Under the pieces are notes generated by a model. That model did not search any database, was not told where the DNA came from, and saw only the letters and a program-made list of their open reading frames with translations. This document shows positions 42,806 to 51,955 of a stretch of DNA of 64,000 nucleotides, one piece after another (position 1 is the first letter of the stretch; each line of letters starts with the position of its first letter). The stretch spans positions 5,407,501 to 5,471,500 of the forward strand of contig NZ_AP017928.1 in assembly GCF_003584645.1 (NCBI RefSeq). Reading direction: 5' to 3'. The stretch is from Methylocaldum marinum. GTDB taxonomy: Bacteria > Pseudomonadota > Gammaproteobacteria > Methylococcales > Methylococcaceae. The translations under genes and the position numbers were made by a program.

Positions 42806-43942
42806 ATGAACGACATAATTGTAAAGGAAGACGTTAGAGTGGTTCTCAGGTCAGTGTAGGGCATAACCACAAGAGGTGAACCAGTTTCGAGCATCGAGAG
42901 GGGTAATCGTTGCCAGAGCGGCGGCGAGAGCCTCATCCAAGGCTTCGCGGGTGCGGGCCTTGGCGGCGCGCAAGGCGGTCTTGATTTTCGATCAACAGGG
43001 CTCGATCGGCGAGAAATCGGGCGAGTAGGGCGAGAGGTAGAGGACCTTGGCCCCCTTCGCTTCGATCGCCTCGCGGACCCCCGCCACCTTGTGGGCGCTG
43101 AGATTGTCCATGACCACGACATCTCCCTCGGCCAAGGTCGGGGCCAGCACCTGCCGGACATAGGCGAGGAAAACGGGCCCGTCGGTTGCGCCCTCAATGC
43201 TCATGACGGCACCGATGCCCCGACAGGACAAGGCACCGATGACACTCACATGGGGGCCGGGGTTGAACGGCACCGTATCTTCCCCCCGGATCCCTGGAGC
43301 GGCTCGGCCGTAGCGCCGGGTCAGGCCGAGGTGAATGCCGGATTCGTCGATGACATGCAGGCAGCCCACGGGCAACGCGGAGACTTCGGCGCGGTAGTCC
43401 TGCCGGGCTTGCTTCACCCGGTCCGTCTCATGCTCAGTCGCGTGAAGAGTCTTTTTTTTCAGGGCAAGTTCAGGCGTTGCACCACCCGGCCCAGCGTCTC
43501 GCGGAGTTCGTCCAAGGTAAGGTCGGGCTGTTGTTCCAGGCACTGGCGAATCAGCCGCTCGTCGGTCTCGTCCAGGCAGCGCGGAGGACCCCCGGCATGG
43601 GGTCGTGGCGCCAGCGTCCCGGTCGTATGCTGCCGCTGCAACAAGCGTTCGACAAAGGCGAGGCTAACACCGAACAAATCCGCTACGGTGCGTTGGGAGC
43701 CCACGCCCCGATCAAGGGCGGCGATGATTTTCTGCCGCAAATCTAAGGAATAAGGAGTCATCTCCTTCTGATTCACCCAATCTGGGCAAGTTCCCGCCAC
43801 CCATACGAGAATTGCTCTAATGCCAGAGGTCGTGTGGCAGCTTCAGCATCGTGGGTTGGTTCGTGCCCCAGGCCAGGTATTCGGCTTCGCACCTCACCCA
43901 GCGCTTGTGGGGAAGATCGCACCGGAAACTGCAATGGTGCTA
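42806..43942 (+). pseudogene. Interrupted cassette gene (fragments flank an IS630 remnant)
   Basis: After the attC a good ribosome-binding site (GATCGGAGAAACG) and ATG at 42806 open MNDIIVKEDVRVVL, cut off by the IS630 remnant at about 42850. Beyond it, 43820-43942 encodes MPEVVWQLQHRGLVRAPGQVFGFAPHPALVGKIAPETAMV. This ends at the MITE and vaguely resembles the C-terminus of DUF1851-type (T6SS immunity Tdi1-like) proteins. That both pieces come from one gene is inference: they are co-linear, lie between two attC sites and have no other explanation. Confidence 0.5.
42851..43761 (-). pseudogene. IS630 family transposase, frameshifted and with a nonsense codon
   Basis: It begins MTPYSLDLRQKIIAALDRGVGSQRTVADLFGVS (43761) and runs to VVQRLNLP. 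A single-base loss near 43460 then shifts to LKKKTLHATEHETDRVKQARQDYR, continuing through HVIDESGIHLGL (D), VVVMDNLSAHK (D) and YLSPYSPDFSPIEPC (E). There TGA replaces the expected Trp codon. The tail SKIKTALRAAKARTREALDEALAAAL...WFTSCGYALH remains in frame to 42851. Two lesions make it inactive. It differs in subgroup from the IS630 at 24 kb. Confidence 0.88.
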
Positions 43943-44036
43943 GTGCTTAATCGCGCTAATCAGCGAATACAAAAACCCACATATAATCAATTTGTTATAT
44001 TGGATTTTTGCATCGTTTATTTTTGCAATTAAGCAC
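43943..44036. mobile_element. 94-bp MITE, copy 2 (inverse orientation)
   Basis: Same 94-bp length and terminal repeats as 25474-25567 (left end here GTGCTTAATCGC, right end GCAATTAAGCAC), flanked by TA. The right part (GCATCGTTTATTTTTGCAAT) is the complement of the left part of copy 1; the interiors have diverged. It sits between the interrupted cassette gene and the next attC. Confidence 0.85.
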
Positions 44037-44097
44037 TAGATGCAGTGGTATGGCATAGCATAGCATCTGTTCCCAATTACTAGACACATCACCCAAA

Positions 44098-44202
44098 GCC
44101 TAACTATCGGCTCCAAGCGACGCACAAAAGCGCGTCGCCTTTATTGTTCTTTCAGGCTGCAGGAGCAGCGCTTTTATGCGCGCCTGAGCCGAAGCGTTGG
44201 GC
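44098..44202 (+). other. Integron attC site (interrupted cassette)
   Basis: The outer boxes match the attC consensus exactly: GCCTAAC (RYYYAAC) at 44098 and GTTGGGC (GTTRRRY) at 44196. The inner boxes TCGGCTCCAAGCG and CGCCTGAGCCGA pair with one base unpaired. Internal stems AAGCGCGTCGCC/GCGACGC and GCGCTTTTATGCGC complete a 105-bp site. Confidence 0.92.
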
Positions 44203-44228
44203 AGAAGCATGAAGCGAGTAAACAAGCT

Positions 44229-44528
44229 ATGAAAACTCAGTACTACGCGGCCACAAGTCTTGACGGCTTCATCGCAACTGAAGATGACTCGCTGGACTGG
44301 CTTTTCCCCCCCCTCGGGGATTTGAACAACTCCAGTTTTCCAGAGTTCATCGCGGATGTGGGTGCATTGGCCATGGGGTCGGCAACTTATGAATGGATGG
44401 TGCGCAATGCAGATAAGATTGCTGCTGAGGCTGGCTCGAAGTGGCCATATACTCAGCCAGCTTGGATATTTTCCACTCGCAAGCTTCCAGTAATCGCAGG
44501 CGCGGACATTCAATTCGTCAATGGAGAT
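44229..44528 (+). pseudogene. RibD C-terminal/DHFR-like cassette protein, 3' truncated
   Basis: MKTQYYAATSLDGFIATEDDSLDWLF, then GDLNNSSFPEFIADVGALAMGSATYEWM and WPYTQPAWIFSTRKLPV, is the first 100 residues of a RibD_C (dihydrofolate-reductase-like) domain protein, common in integron cassettes. After FVNGDV near 44528 the sense changes abruptly, because a truncated Fic gene has joined in the opposite orientation. The second half of the fold and the expected attC are missing. The start is 26 bp after attC, a normal cassette position. Confidence 0.82.
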
Positions 44529-44529
44529 G

Positions 44530-45057
44530 TGTGTCGGCGGGTGGTGCCTCGAAATGCACCCTCTGCCGGCCGACGGGGCCAGACACCACTTGCATGGGCC
44601 CCGTGGCATCGTCGCGCCAGCCGCCGACCTTGATCCTGGAAAGGCCGGAGTAGCCGGTTGGAAACAGCGCGGCATGCCAGCCGAACAGGCGCTCCCGCGA
44701 CACCGGTGCCTGGCAGTTGGCAGTGGCATCGAGCACCATCTCGACCATGCCTTCGACGTGCCGATCGACGGGGGCCAGGGCGCCGATGTCCACGCCCAGC
44801 CTACGGGCGATGCTTGAGCGAACGGATTCGGCATTGAGCGGCTCACCCTCGATCTCGCTGGTCTTGACCACGTCTTCGGTGAGCGCAGCAAGGCGCGCCT
44901 GATCGCGCAGCGCCATACCCACGTCGGCCAGGCGCCCCAACAGGTTTCCTTGGGCGCGACTGACCTCCGCCATAGGACTGGCCAGTGCCGCCAAATCGTA
45001 ACGCCAGTTCGGCCAATCGCCGGTCTGCCAGATGTATTGATAATCGCCGCTAGTCAT
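44530..45057 (-). pseudogene. Fic family protein with DUF4172-type N-terminus, 3' truncated
   Basis: Starting MTSGDYQYIWQTGDWPNWRYDLAALASPMAEVSRAQGNLLGRL, it continues TEDVVKTSEIEGEPLNAESVRSSIARRLG (containing the inhibitory-helix-like (S/T)xxxE(G/N) motif SEIEGE) and RLFGWHAALFPTGYSG. It stops making sense at APPAD near 44536. The catalytic HPFxxGNGR loop would come after this, so no AMP-transferase activity is expected. The ATG at 45057 fits the family. Confidence 0.8.
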
Positions 45058-45616
45058 GCGGATATTATGGATCGCAATCTCCGCATCGACCAGCCATTTA
45101 CCGCAAAATATGCGGCGATAGAGGCGCCATTCGCCGCATGCCAGGCGAATAGTCACTCTGCGCAAAAAGAGGGGGCAGGTCTTGTAATCACGTATGCTGG
45201 AATACAAGACCTTACCCTATTGCCATCCGGGACGGGTTGAATCGTACGTCCGTGACAAGTGCCGCAACCGCACCAAATGAAAGCGCAAAGCACCGCCTGA
45301 GTGCAGGCTTGGCATTCAGATGATTCGACATGGGCGATTCCGACACTAACGTAGAGCCAGCCGAATTGTCGTGGCGTATGCGGTTTGGCACCGGGTTAGG
45401 CGGCGGATGGCGCCGAATCTCGGTGTGGCCATATCGGTGGTGCGTAAATTGCTTGCCGATTGGAATTTCCTTTCAAAATCCCTTCCAGATGAGATATCCC
45501 AGTGGTGTTCACTTCAAACCCTGCCACGAGCGCTGTGAGCTCCACATCGGCATCGACCGGTGAAGTCCCAGCGTCAACTCGCGGCCCCGTGACCGCGAAG
45601 TGCCCGGAGACGGCTT
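45058..45616. other. Non-coding spacer with a palindrome
   Basis: No supported gene. A 10-bp inverted repeat AGGTCTTGTA ... TACAAGACCT lies at 45177-45212 and looks like a REP-type palindrome. The small frame at 45330-45563 has a Trp/Arg-rich chance composition and no ribosome-binding site. The J-domain gene's promoter should be near the right end. Confidence 0.5.
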
Positions 45617-46153
45617 ATGCATGACAGCCCGCGGCCTGCGGATAAAGAGGAATGGGTCATCTGGAACGGCTCTTCCGGACTCGCCGTGATGGCGACGATT
45701 GGCCGGGTCGAGGTCGGCGCGAGCGGCAGAAGTGCCTGGATGGATCCGCCCTTCGAGATGTTGGGTCCGTTTAACCTCGACGAGCTCGAGACACGCGGTC
45801 GGATTGCCTTCGCTGCTTGTATCGTTATGTCGCGCCAGAGATGGCAAGAGGATCAAGTGGAGTTGCGGCGGGAGTCTTACGAAACCCGCCGTGCGGCGCA
45901 GGAGCGACTTTACGAAAAACATGCGCGATTCAACAATGGTCGGAGGAGGCGCCGAACCCTCCGCCAGCAACTCGACGAGCGGCAGCACCGAGAGACATTG
46001 AATCTTCCGATCGACGGGAAGCTTGAGCCCTCCCAGATCAAAGCTGCTTATCGGCGGCTCGCCCAGAAGGCGCATCCCGACGTCGGTGGCAGCCACGAAC
46101 AGTTTCTTCGAATTACGGAAGCGCGCAACGCGCTGCTCGAGCGCATTTCGTAA
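45617..46153 (+). CDS. J-domain-containing protein
   Basis: 178 residues. The C-terminal 45 residues form a short J domain, SQIKAAYRRLAQKAHPDVGGSHEQFLRITEARNALL, with the HPD tripeptide that activates DnaK-type chaperones. The N-terminal half (EEWVIWNGSSGLAVMATIGRVEVG) is unrecognised, and the middle is a charged coiled-coil-like stretch (RRESYETRRAAQERLYEKHARF...RRRRRTLRQQLDERQHRET). A GGAGA site lies 8 bp before the ATG. Its partner and client are unknown; no chaperone gene is adjacent. Confidence 0.82.
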   Translation: MHDSPRPADKEEWVIWNGSSGLAVMATIGRVEVGASGRSAWMDPPFEMLGPFNLDELETRGRIAFAACIVMSRQRWQEDQVELRRESYETRRAAQERLYEKHARFNNGRRRRRTLRQQLDERQHRETLNLPIDGKLEPSQIKAAYRRLAQKAHPDVGGSHEQFLRITEARNALLERIS

Positions 46154-46313
46154 GCGATGGCTCCATCCCGAAGGGTGCCGGGCAGGACAGCCCGGCATGA
46201 ATCCAGCCGCCAAGGATGGCATGGGGCGGATCCCATCCTTGTGCCCTGGATGCCGGCATTTCCTGCCGGCATGACGGCCTAACTTAACGGCATTGGCTAT
46301 TCCGCGCTATACC
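46154..46313. repeat. REP-like inverted repeats at the 3' ends of two converging genes
   Basis: GCCGGGCAGGACAGCCCGGC (46178-46197) and GCCGGCATTTCCTGCCGGC (46252-46270) are strong hairpins that could terminate transcription from both sides. They are followed by TAACTTAACGGCATTG (46282-46297), the complement of the sequence found at the IS4 left end (9773); a similar one lies at 50742. Confidence 0.7.
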
Positions 46314-47888
46314 TTATTTCCAATCCAGCTTATCGCTCCAGGTCAAATTGTCTTCAACCCAATACGAGAAATTCCTCTTGTTTTCACCGGCTGCCGGCTT
46401 GAGGTCGAGGACGAACAGGGCGCGGCCGACGCTGCGGCGGCGATAGCTCGGCTGGGTCCACTTCAGGAGCTTGATGAACCAGTGGCCGGAATTCTTCTCC
46501 ACGATCTGGTCGCGCCAGGTGCCGAAATTGATGTAGGTGTAGTTCTGTCCCGGGGCGATATCCGGTTCTTCCTGCAGCGGATTGTGGGTATGGCCTTCGC
46601 CGTGAATGTGAAATCCGTAGATGCGATTTTCCGGCAGGAAAGCCGGGAATGTTTTCATTTCTTCGAAAGTGACCGCCTCTACCCGGTGGTGAGTGCGGAA
46701 CCAGGCGAGGATTTTCATGAACCACTCGATCGCCTTGAGTTCCAGCGTCCGGTGCAACTTGCTCGCGATCCATAACCACCCGCGCAGAAATTTGAGGCCG
46801 ATACGCCGTTTCCGGGGGGAGCTTTCATAAGTAAAGTCCCAGTTCAGCCACTGGAACACACAGTCTTGCAGAAGTTTTTCGATGGTGCGGGCGATATCGG
46901 GCCGTTCCTTGAGCTTGCGGGTTTCTTCGATGATGCGCGAAACCGAGAGATAGCTCGGCCGGTACAGATCGAGTTCGTCCAGGACCCGTTCCAGACGGCT
47001 CACGCCTTCGCTCTTCGCTTCCGACAAGGCTATCCGTCGCCGGTCCTCCTCGGCCAAAGCGCGTTTCGCTTTCCAGATGAACCCGGACAGGACGCCCGCC
47101 GCCACCGTGTCGCCGAAGCAGGGATCGGTGAACGGCCGATAGCGGAGGCGCTTCCAGGTTTCGATTTGCCAGCCTTTCTCGATGGTCCATTCGGGCAGTG
47201 CTCGAGAATTGTCGCCGTCGCGCCACTGGCCGTGGGTTACGAATAGGCGGAAGCCGAGGTCCGCGTAGTAGAACGGAAACCAGGGAGCGCTGTCGGGATT
47301 CATGAACTGGTTTTCGTCGCCGTACATCCGTCCGACCTTCAGGCGATAATCCGCCGGGATGTCTTTCAGCGTCCAGCCCAGGCAGTCTTCGTAAAAGAGT
47401 TTGAGCGCTCCGGGAACGGCCAGGATTTCCTTGTCGTGATTGCCGAGCAATACCAGGACGTCGACCTTTTTCACCCCATTGTTTTCAAGCGATTTCGGCA
47501 GCTCCTGCAGCATTTGGAAGAACCGGCAATGGCCGCCGGCATGCCCGCAGTGCTGCTCGACGATGCCTTGAACGATGGTCGTCACGATTTCGGGAAACGC
47601 CGGATGATCGCGTTCCCAAGGGTAGACGCCGCGCTCCGCCCAGTGCTTGGTACGGATCATGTCCACCACGTCGCCGTCCAGAACGAACACGAGTTCCTCG
47701 ATGCGGCGGTCCTCGCACAGGAGAGTGATCTGGTCGAAGAAATCGTCCCAGTCGCCGCGGCTTTGCACGCCCACCGTTCCGTCGGTGAAATGCACGTCGC
47801 TGATGCAGACGCACATGCGGTTCGGCCGGTTCGGATCGCCGATATCGACGGTGTGAAAGAATTCGACGGTTTCGGATTGGTTCATCAT
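46314..47888 (-). CDS. Metallophosphoesterase (calcineurin-like)
   Basis: 524 residues, soluble, no signal peptide. The two-metal motifs occur in order: VCISDVHF (D-x-H), VLDGDVVDM (GD), LLGNHDKEI (GNHD), FVTHGQW (H) and HIHGEGHTHNP (GHxH). A helical insert of about 200 residues (WKAKRALAEEDRRRIALSEAKSEG...) lies between the fourth and fifth motifs. The substrate is unknown. The ATG at 47888 (MMNQSETVEF) has GAGGAACAACA upstream. It lies 107 bp downstream of the GMC oxidoreductase gene on the same strand and may be co-transcribed with it. Confidence 0.85.
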   Translation of the reverse strand: MMNQSETVEFFHTVDIGDPNRPNRMCVCISDVHFTDGTVGVQSRGDWDDFFDQITLLCEDRRIEELVFVLDGDVVDMIRTKHWAERGVYPWERDHPAFPEIVTTIVQGIVEQHCGHAGGHCRFFQMLQELPKSLENNGVKKVDVLVLLGNHDKEILAVPGALKLFYEDCLGWTLKDIPADYRLKVGRMYGDENQFMNPDSAPWFPFYYADLGFRLFVTHGQWRDGDNSRALPEWTIEKGWQIETWKRLRYRPFTDPCFGDTVAAGVLSGFIWKAKRALAEEDRRRIALSEAKSEGVSRLERVLDELDLYRPSYLSVSRIIEETRKLKERPDIARTIEKLLQDCVFQWLNWDFTYESSPRKRRIGLKFLRGWLWIASKLHRTLELKAIEWFMKILAWFRTHHRVEAVTFEEMKTFPAFLPENRIYGFHIHGEGHTHNPLQEEPDIAPGQNYTYINFGTWRDQIVEKNSGHWFIKLLKWTQPSYRRRSVGRALFVLDLKPAAGENKRNFSYWVEDNLTWSDKLDWK

Positions 47889-47995
47889 TGTTGTTCCTCC
47901 TCCGGAATGTTGTTGTTATCAGGACTTACGCGCTTTTCGCTTTCTGCCCTTGCGAAAAGATAGGGATGAAGAATCGAAACGGGTCCTCGACGGGG

Positions 47996-50203
47996 TCAGG
48001 CCTCGATGAAATCCGCGATGCGTTCGGCCAGGGCGGCGATGGTTCGGGACGGGTTCAAGCCCACCGCCCTCGGAATGATGGCGCCATCGGCGACATACAG
48101 TCCCGGATAACCGAACACCTCGCCTTTGTGGTCGACCACGCCGTCGGCGATGCTGCTGCCCATGCGGCAACCTCCCAAGGGGTGCGGGGTAATGAGGTCT
48201 TTCAGGACGTCCCAGGTTGCCGGGACCGTGGCCACGCCGCCGGTGGCTTCCGACAGCGTTCTGTGCATGTCGATCAGCGCCTGAACCGCAGCCTCGGATT
48301 TCTTGATGTTCCATTCCAGGTCCATCTTGTGACGGAACGGCGGAATCCAGCTGCGGGAAAGCTTCAGCACGCCGTCCGAGGCGTCGACCGCCTGCCCGAA
48401 CCAGGGCATGACCGCAGCTAGCGGATCGCTGCCCTGATCGAGGGATTTCAGGACCGAGAAGAAATTTCCGAACGCGTGGTCTTTGCTCAGATCCTGAAGG
48501 GCATCCTTGATCAGGTCGGGAAATCCGCCGTCCTGCACCCAGAAGCGTTGCTTGCGGAAAAAGCCGTCCAGGAAATCGATGGCGCTGGTGATGGTGGGGC
48601 CGCGGGTCGGCGAAATACGGCGGTCCTTGTAAATGGCCGGGGTCAGGAAATCGCCGTTGGAGCTCCAGCCCTCGCCGAGCATGGCGCTCAGTTCCGGCAG
48701 GGTGCCGTATTGATCGCGGCACCGCAGTAGAAGCTCGTTGCTGCCCATGGTGCCGGCTGCGACGATCACTTTCCGGGCGTTCAAATGGCCGGGAACCAGC
48801 TTTTGCCGGTCGGGATCGATGACGTCGAAATCGACCCGGTAGCCCGATACGCCGTGCAGAGGCGTGATACGCTGAACCAGGTGCAGGGGTTTGACCACGG
48901 CGCCGTGCTTTTCGGCGAGCGGAATGTAGTTGAGGTCCAGCGTGTTGCGGGCCTTCACCCGGCAGCCGATGTCGCAATTGCCGCAGTGGATGCAGGTGCC
49001 CTGTTCCAGGCCGAACGAGTTGACGAAAGGCTTGGATTGCTTGTCGTCGAAAGCGTCGGGCTTATCGTAATCGAATTCCGGATCGAAATTGACGGCCAGC
49101 GGCATCTTTCGAAAGCGCGCCCGGTGGCCGCAGCGCTCCGCCGCTTCCTTCATGAGCTTCATTTTCGGCGGCCATTGGTTGTCCGGCACTTCCTGCACGT
49201 TCAGCATCCTGCCGGTTTTTTCGTAATAGGGTTTCAGGACTTCGTAAGTGATTTCCGCCGGCCAGCCCGCGTCGAACACGAAGGGGTGCGCCTCGACGAA
49301 GATGTTCGCGTAAATCAGCGAGCCGCCGCCGACGCCGCAGCCTTGGGCCACGGCCATGTGCCGGTAGAAGCGCATGTCGATCCAGCCGTTGCATTTGGCG
49401 GGTTCTTCGTGGGACCACCACCAGGCGTCGTCAGGGCTGCGCGGGTAATCTTTCACCTCCCAGCGTCGTCCGCGCTCCAGAATGCAGACCTTCATGCCTT
49501 TTTCCGCCAGGCGGCAGGCGGTGACCGCACCGCCGAAACCGCTGCCGATCACGATCACGTCGTAATGCAGGGTGTCTTCGCTACTTTTGTCGAAGGCCTG
49601 CGGACCGAATTTGGGAATGAGGTAGGAGTCCCACAACTTGCCGGCGAAGAAACGGCCGAATTTTTCGATGGCGGCTTTGTCGGCCGGGTTTTCGGCGTTC
49701 GGCACGTCGATGCTGGAGAGCAGGTCGGCCAGTTGCTTAATGCCCAGGGTTAGAATGCCGGCGCCCATGACCGGACCGGTTTTGTCCTTGCCCTCATGCA
49801 GCGTGGTGTAGAGCGTGGTCGTATCGGACCACAGGTCGGAACCGGCATCGTCCCGGACTTGTTTATGCCCGGCGAGGTAATAATCCTGGCCCTCGTGGTG
49901 GATGGCCAGTTCGTAGACCATGTAGGTCGTATCGGGGGCGTTAGTGGGCTTGAACAGGTTGAAGACTCCGCTCGATGCCGCGATGCCTATGCCCAGCGGC
50001 GGAAAATCGATGGTGCCCTTCAGAGAGCCGGGATGCGCGGGATCGGCGACGAAACGGTCCAAATCGTCTATGCCGACCTCCGCGTGCATGGCCAGGGTCG
50101 TGCCCTCCCGTTTGCCCTGTTGAGCCCCCTCCGCGGGATCGCTTGCGCCTAAAGCAAAATATCCCGACATGGTTTCCTTAAACGTCAACGATAAGGTCGT
50201 CAT
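47996..50203 (-). CDS. Cholesterol-oxidase-like GMC flavoprotein with N-terminal extra domain
   Basis: 735 residues. The first ~210 form a beta-rich domain (LSLTFKETMSGYFALG...) known from some cholesterol-oxidase relatives. Then comes an FAD-binding GMC fold: YDVIVIGSGFGGAVTACRLAEKG (dinucleotide site), GCGVGGGSLIYANIF, VIVAAGTMGSNELLLR and the C-terminal HPLGGCRMGSS...LYVADGAIIPRAVGLNPSRTIAALAERIA. CIHCGNCDIGC is a four-cysteine pattern that may hold an iron-sulfur cluster, as in ChoD-type proteins. The substrate is probably a sterol, hopanoid or other hydroxylated lipid, by inference. The start at 50203 has GGAGGAGAATAACG upstream; the longer frame is unlikely. Confidence 0.87.
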   Translation of the reverse strand: MTTLSLTFKETMSGYFALGASDPAEGAQQGKREGTTLAMHAEVGIDDLDRFVADPAHPGSLKGTIDFPPLGIGIAASSGVFNLFKPTNAPDTTYMVYELAIHHEGQDYYLAGHKQVRDDAGSDLWSDTTTLYTTLHEGKDKTGPVMGAGILTLGIKQLADLLSSIDVPNAENPADKAAIEKFGRFFAGKLWDSYLIPKFGPQAFDKSSEDTLHYDVIVIGSGFGGAVTACRLAEKGMKVCILERGRRWEVKDYPRSPDDAWWWSHEEPAKCNGWIDMRFYRHMAVAQGCGVGGGSLIYANIFVEAHPFVFDAGWPAEITYEVLKPYYEKTGRMLNVQEVPDNQWPPKMKLMKEAAERCGHRARFRKMPLAVNFDPEFDYDKPDAFDDKQSKPFVNSFGLEQGTCIHCGNCDIGCRVKARNTLDLNYIPLAEKHGAVVKPLHLVQRITPLHGVSGYRVDFDVIDPDRQKLVPGHLNARKVIVAAGTMGSNELLLRCRDQYGTLPELSAMLGEGWSSNGDFLTPAIYKDRRISPTRGPTITSAIDFLDGFFRKQRFWVQDGGFPDLIKDALQDLSKDHAFGNFFSVLKSLDQGSDPLAAVMPWFGQAVDASDGVLKLSRSWIPPFRHKMDLEWNIKKSEAAVQALIDMHRTLSEATGGVATVPATWDVLKDLITPHPLGGCRMGSSIADGVVDHKGEVFGYPGLYVADGAIIPRAVGLNPSRTIAALAERIADFIEA

Positions 50204-51007
50204 CGTTATTCTCCTCCTCCCGGTTATAGTGATGGATGTATTGGTATAAGCTGGCGCGGAAAAGCTTTTATATATAGCGGGTAATCCGGTTTGCCCGGAT
50301 TCCGTCAATACGATCCGCGATTCCAAACTTTCCCGAAGCCAATGAATAATAGTCCGCACTGTAAAAAACGGCATCTAAATTGTTGACGATGCTTTACGCG
50401 ATGGCCGGTGTAGTTTGAACCGGGTTAATCCTTATTTGACCGGACGCAAAATGACTGCCAAGAACGCCTTGGTCTTCGAGCTTTTCGGGATCTTTGCGGG
50501 GACGTGATGCCGCCGGGTTCGGCCGTCATGCCTTTCGGCTAGGCAGGCTTTGCGGCTTCAGAAAAGGCGTTTGCGATTGGAAGGAGCCGACTAAAGGCCC
50601 GTTTGCGATTGGGAGGGTCGTCCTGGCGCTCCCGGGACGACCGTTTGAGTTTGGGACTGCCGGCATCCGGGACAGAGGCCTGTGATTGCCTTCCTTGCCT
50701 CCCGGGTTCCGGCAATCCACGCCGGAATGAGGAAGTAGACCTTAACTTGACGGCATTGCTCTTCGACTGAGTTCAGGACATGCTTCCCAGCCGTCCAATC
50801 GAGCCGGTCCAACTGCCGTTTCCAGGGTAATTGGGAGAAAGTTTAAGTCCTGGAGATTCGGAAAAAGTAATACTGCTCGCATCCAACTTTAAAGCCGGGC
50901 CGTCATAATTATGGTTGTATCCTTAATTTATTATTTAACCGTATAGTTAAATACTTTAAGCCGTTGGATATTCTCCTTCTGGAAGCGGTCAATCGCCGAT
51001 ATTAGGA
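50204..51007. other. Intergenic region with repeats
   Basis: About 800 bp without a supported gene. It holds the promoter side of the GMC gene (AT-rich TTTTATATATAGCG at 50265-50278), GCGATTGGAAGG modules near 50573 and 50605 as upstream of selA, a TTCCGGCAATCCACGCCGGAA hairpin (50707-50727), and CTTAACTTGACGGCATTG (50740-50757), a variant of the motif at 9773 and 46282. Confidence 0.55.
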
Positions 51008-51856
51008 TTATTGGCCGCCTTGCGAACCCGATGGCGGCAGATTCGGATTCTGGTCGATGACATACATGAACCGAACGAGCGTTTCCCGCTCGGCGTGATC
51101 CTTGAACCAGCCGTTTTCGGCCATGCGGGCCTCGCACAGGAATTCGTTGCCTTCAGCGCCGAACCGGGGTTGCAGGCTCCTCGAGAACTCGTAGTTCTTG
51201 ATCCAATGATTGCGGATGTTCGGAGTGAAATCGTGCTGGGCATAGCGGAAGGACAGGCCTCGCAGGACCTCGGACATGCGCGTATGGTCGGGGAGCAGGA
51301 TCGCATCGGGATCGTCTTCTTCCTTGGCTTGAAAAGCCGCGATAATCATGCGGCCGCCGGGGGCCAGCTTGGCGTTGAGCTTGGCTACCGTCGCACCGTA
51401 ATCGCCCATGAAATAAATGCAATCGATCGCCAGGATCACATCGTAATGTGCGCCGGGAAGTTCGTCCTGAATCAGGTCGACGCACCGGAAGTCCAACGCC
51501 GGGGTTTTTTCCCGCGTTCTCTGCCGAGCCTGCGCGATGGCGACGTCCGAATAATCGACGCCCAGTATATTGCAGGCGGCACGTTGGTGGATGTACTCCG
51601 TGATGTGCCCGTTGGAGCAGCCGACTTCCAGAATCTTTTCGCCCGGCTTGAGCAGCGAAATCAGGAAGTCCAACTCGTCCATGTCCATCATGCCGTGCTG
51701 GCACAGGTCCCGGCCGTAAACCGCTTCGCAGAAGCGGGCGTGCGTCGGGCTTTCGGCCGCGCGCCGAAAATATTCGTTGTACCAGGCTTTGGAAAACATC
51801 TGAGCCTGGCCCATGTCGGACGTATGGTTCATCAATTCGCTCATGCTCTGATCCAT
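51008..51856 (-). CDS. Class I SAM-dependent methyltransferase
   Basis: 282 residues. Motif I is EKILEVGCSNGHITEYI, followed by ILGVDYSDVAIAQARQRT, LDFRCVDLIQDELPGAHYDVILAIDCIYFMGDY and LAPGGRMIIAAF, a complete Rossmann methyltransferase core. The N-terminal 65 residues (MFSKAWYNEYFRRAAESPTHARFCEAVYGRDLCQHG) resemble small-molecule methyltransferases of the UbiE/type 11 group. The substrate is unknown. It is followed, tail to head on the same strand, by AT-rich intergenic DNA. The monooxygenase-like gene ends 99 bp upstream, so the two may share a transcript. Confidence 0.85.
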   Translation of the reverse strand: MDQSMSELMNHTSDMGQAQMFSKAWYNEYFRRAAESPTHARFCEAVYGRDLCQHGMMDMDELDFLISLLKPGEKILEVGCSNGHITEYIHQRAACNILGVDYSDVAIAQARQRTREKTPALDFRCVDLIQDELPGAHYDVILAIDCIYFMGDYGATVAKLNAKLAPGGRMIIAAFQAKEEDDPDAILLPDHTRMSEVLRGLSFRYAQHDFTPNIRNHWIKNYEFSRSLQPRFGAEGNEFLCEARMAENGWFKDHAERETLVRFMYVIDQNPNLPPSGSQGGQ

Positions 51857-51955
51857 AGTTAGGCCTCTAGTAAATAAACATATTATTAATATCTAATATA
51901 ATAAGCGCCTTCGGGGCTTGTCGCGAACACGTCGGCCGCGATACCGCCCCGGGTT

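Noticed and set aside
45330..45563. 77-codon + strand frame
   Set aside because: No ribosome-binding site, odd Trp/Arg/Cys composition and no similarity recognised.
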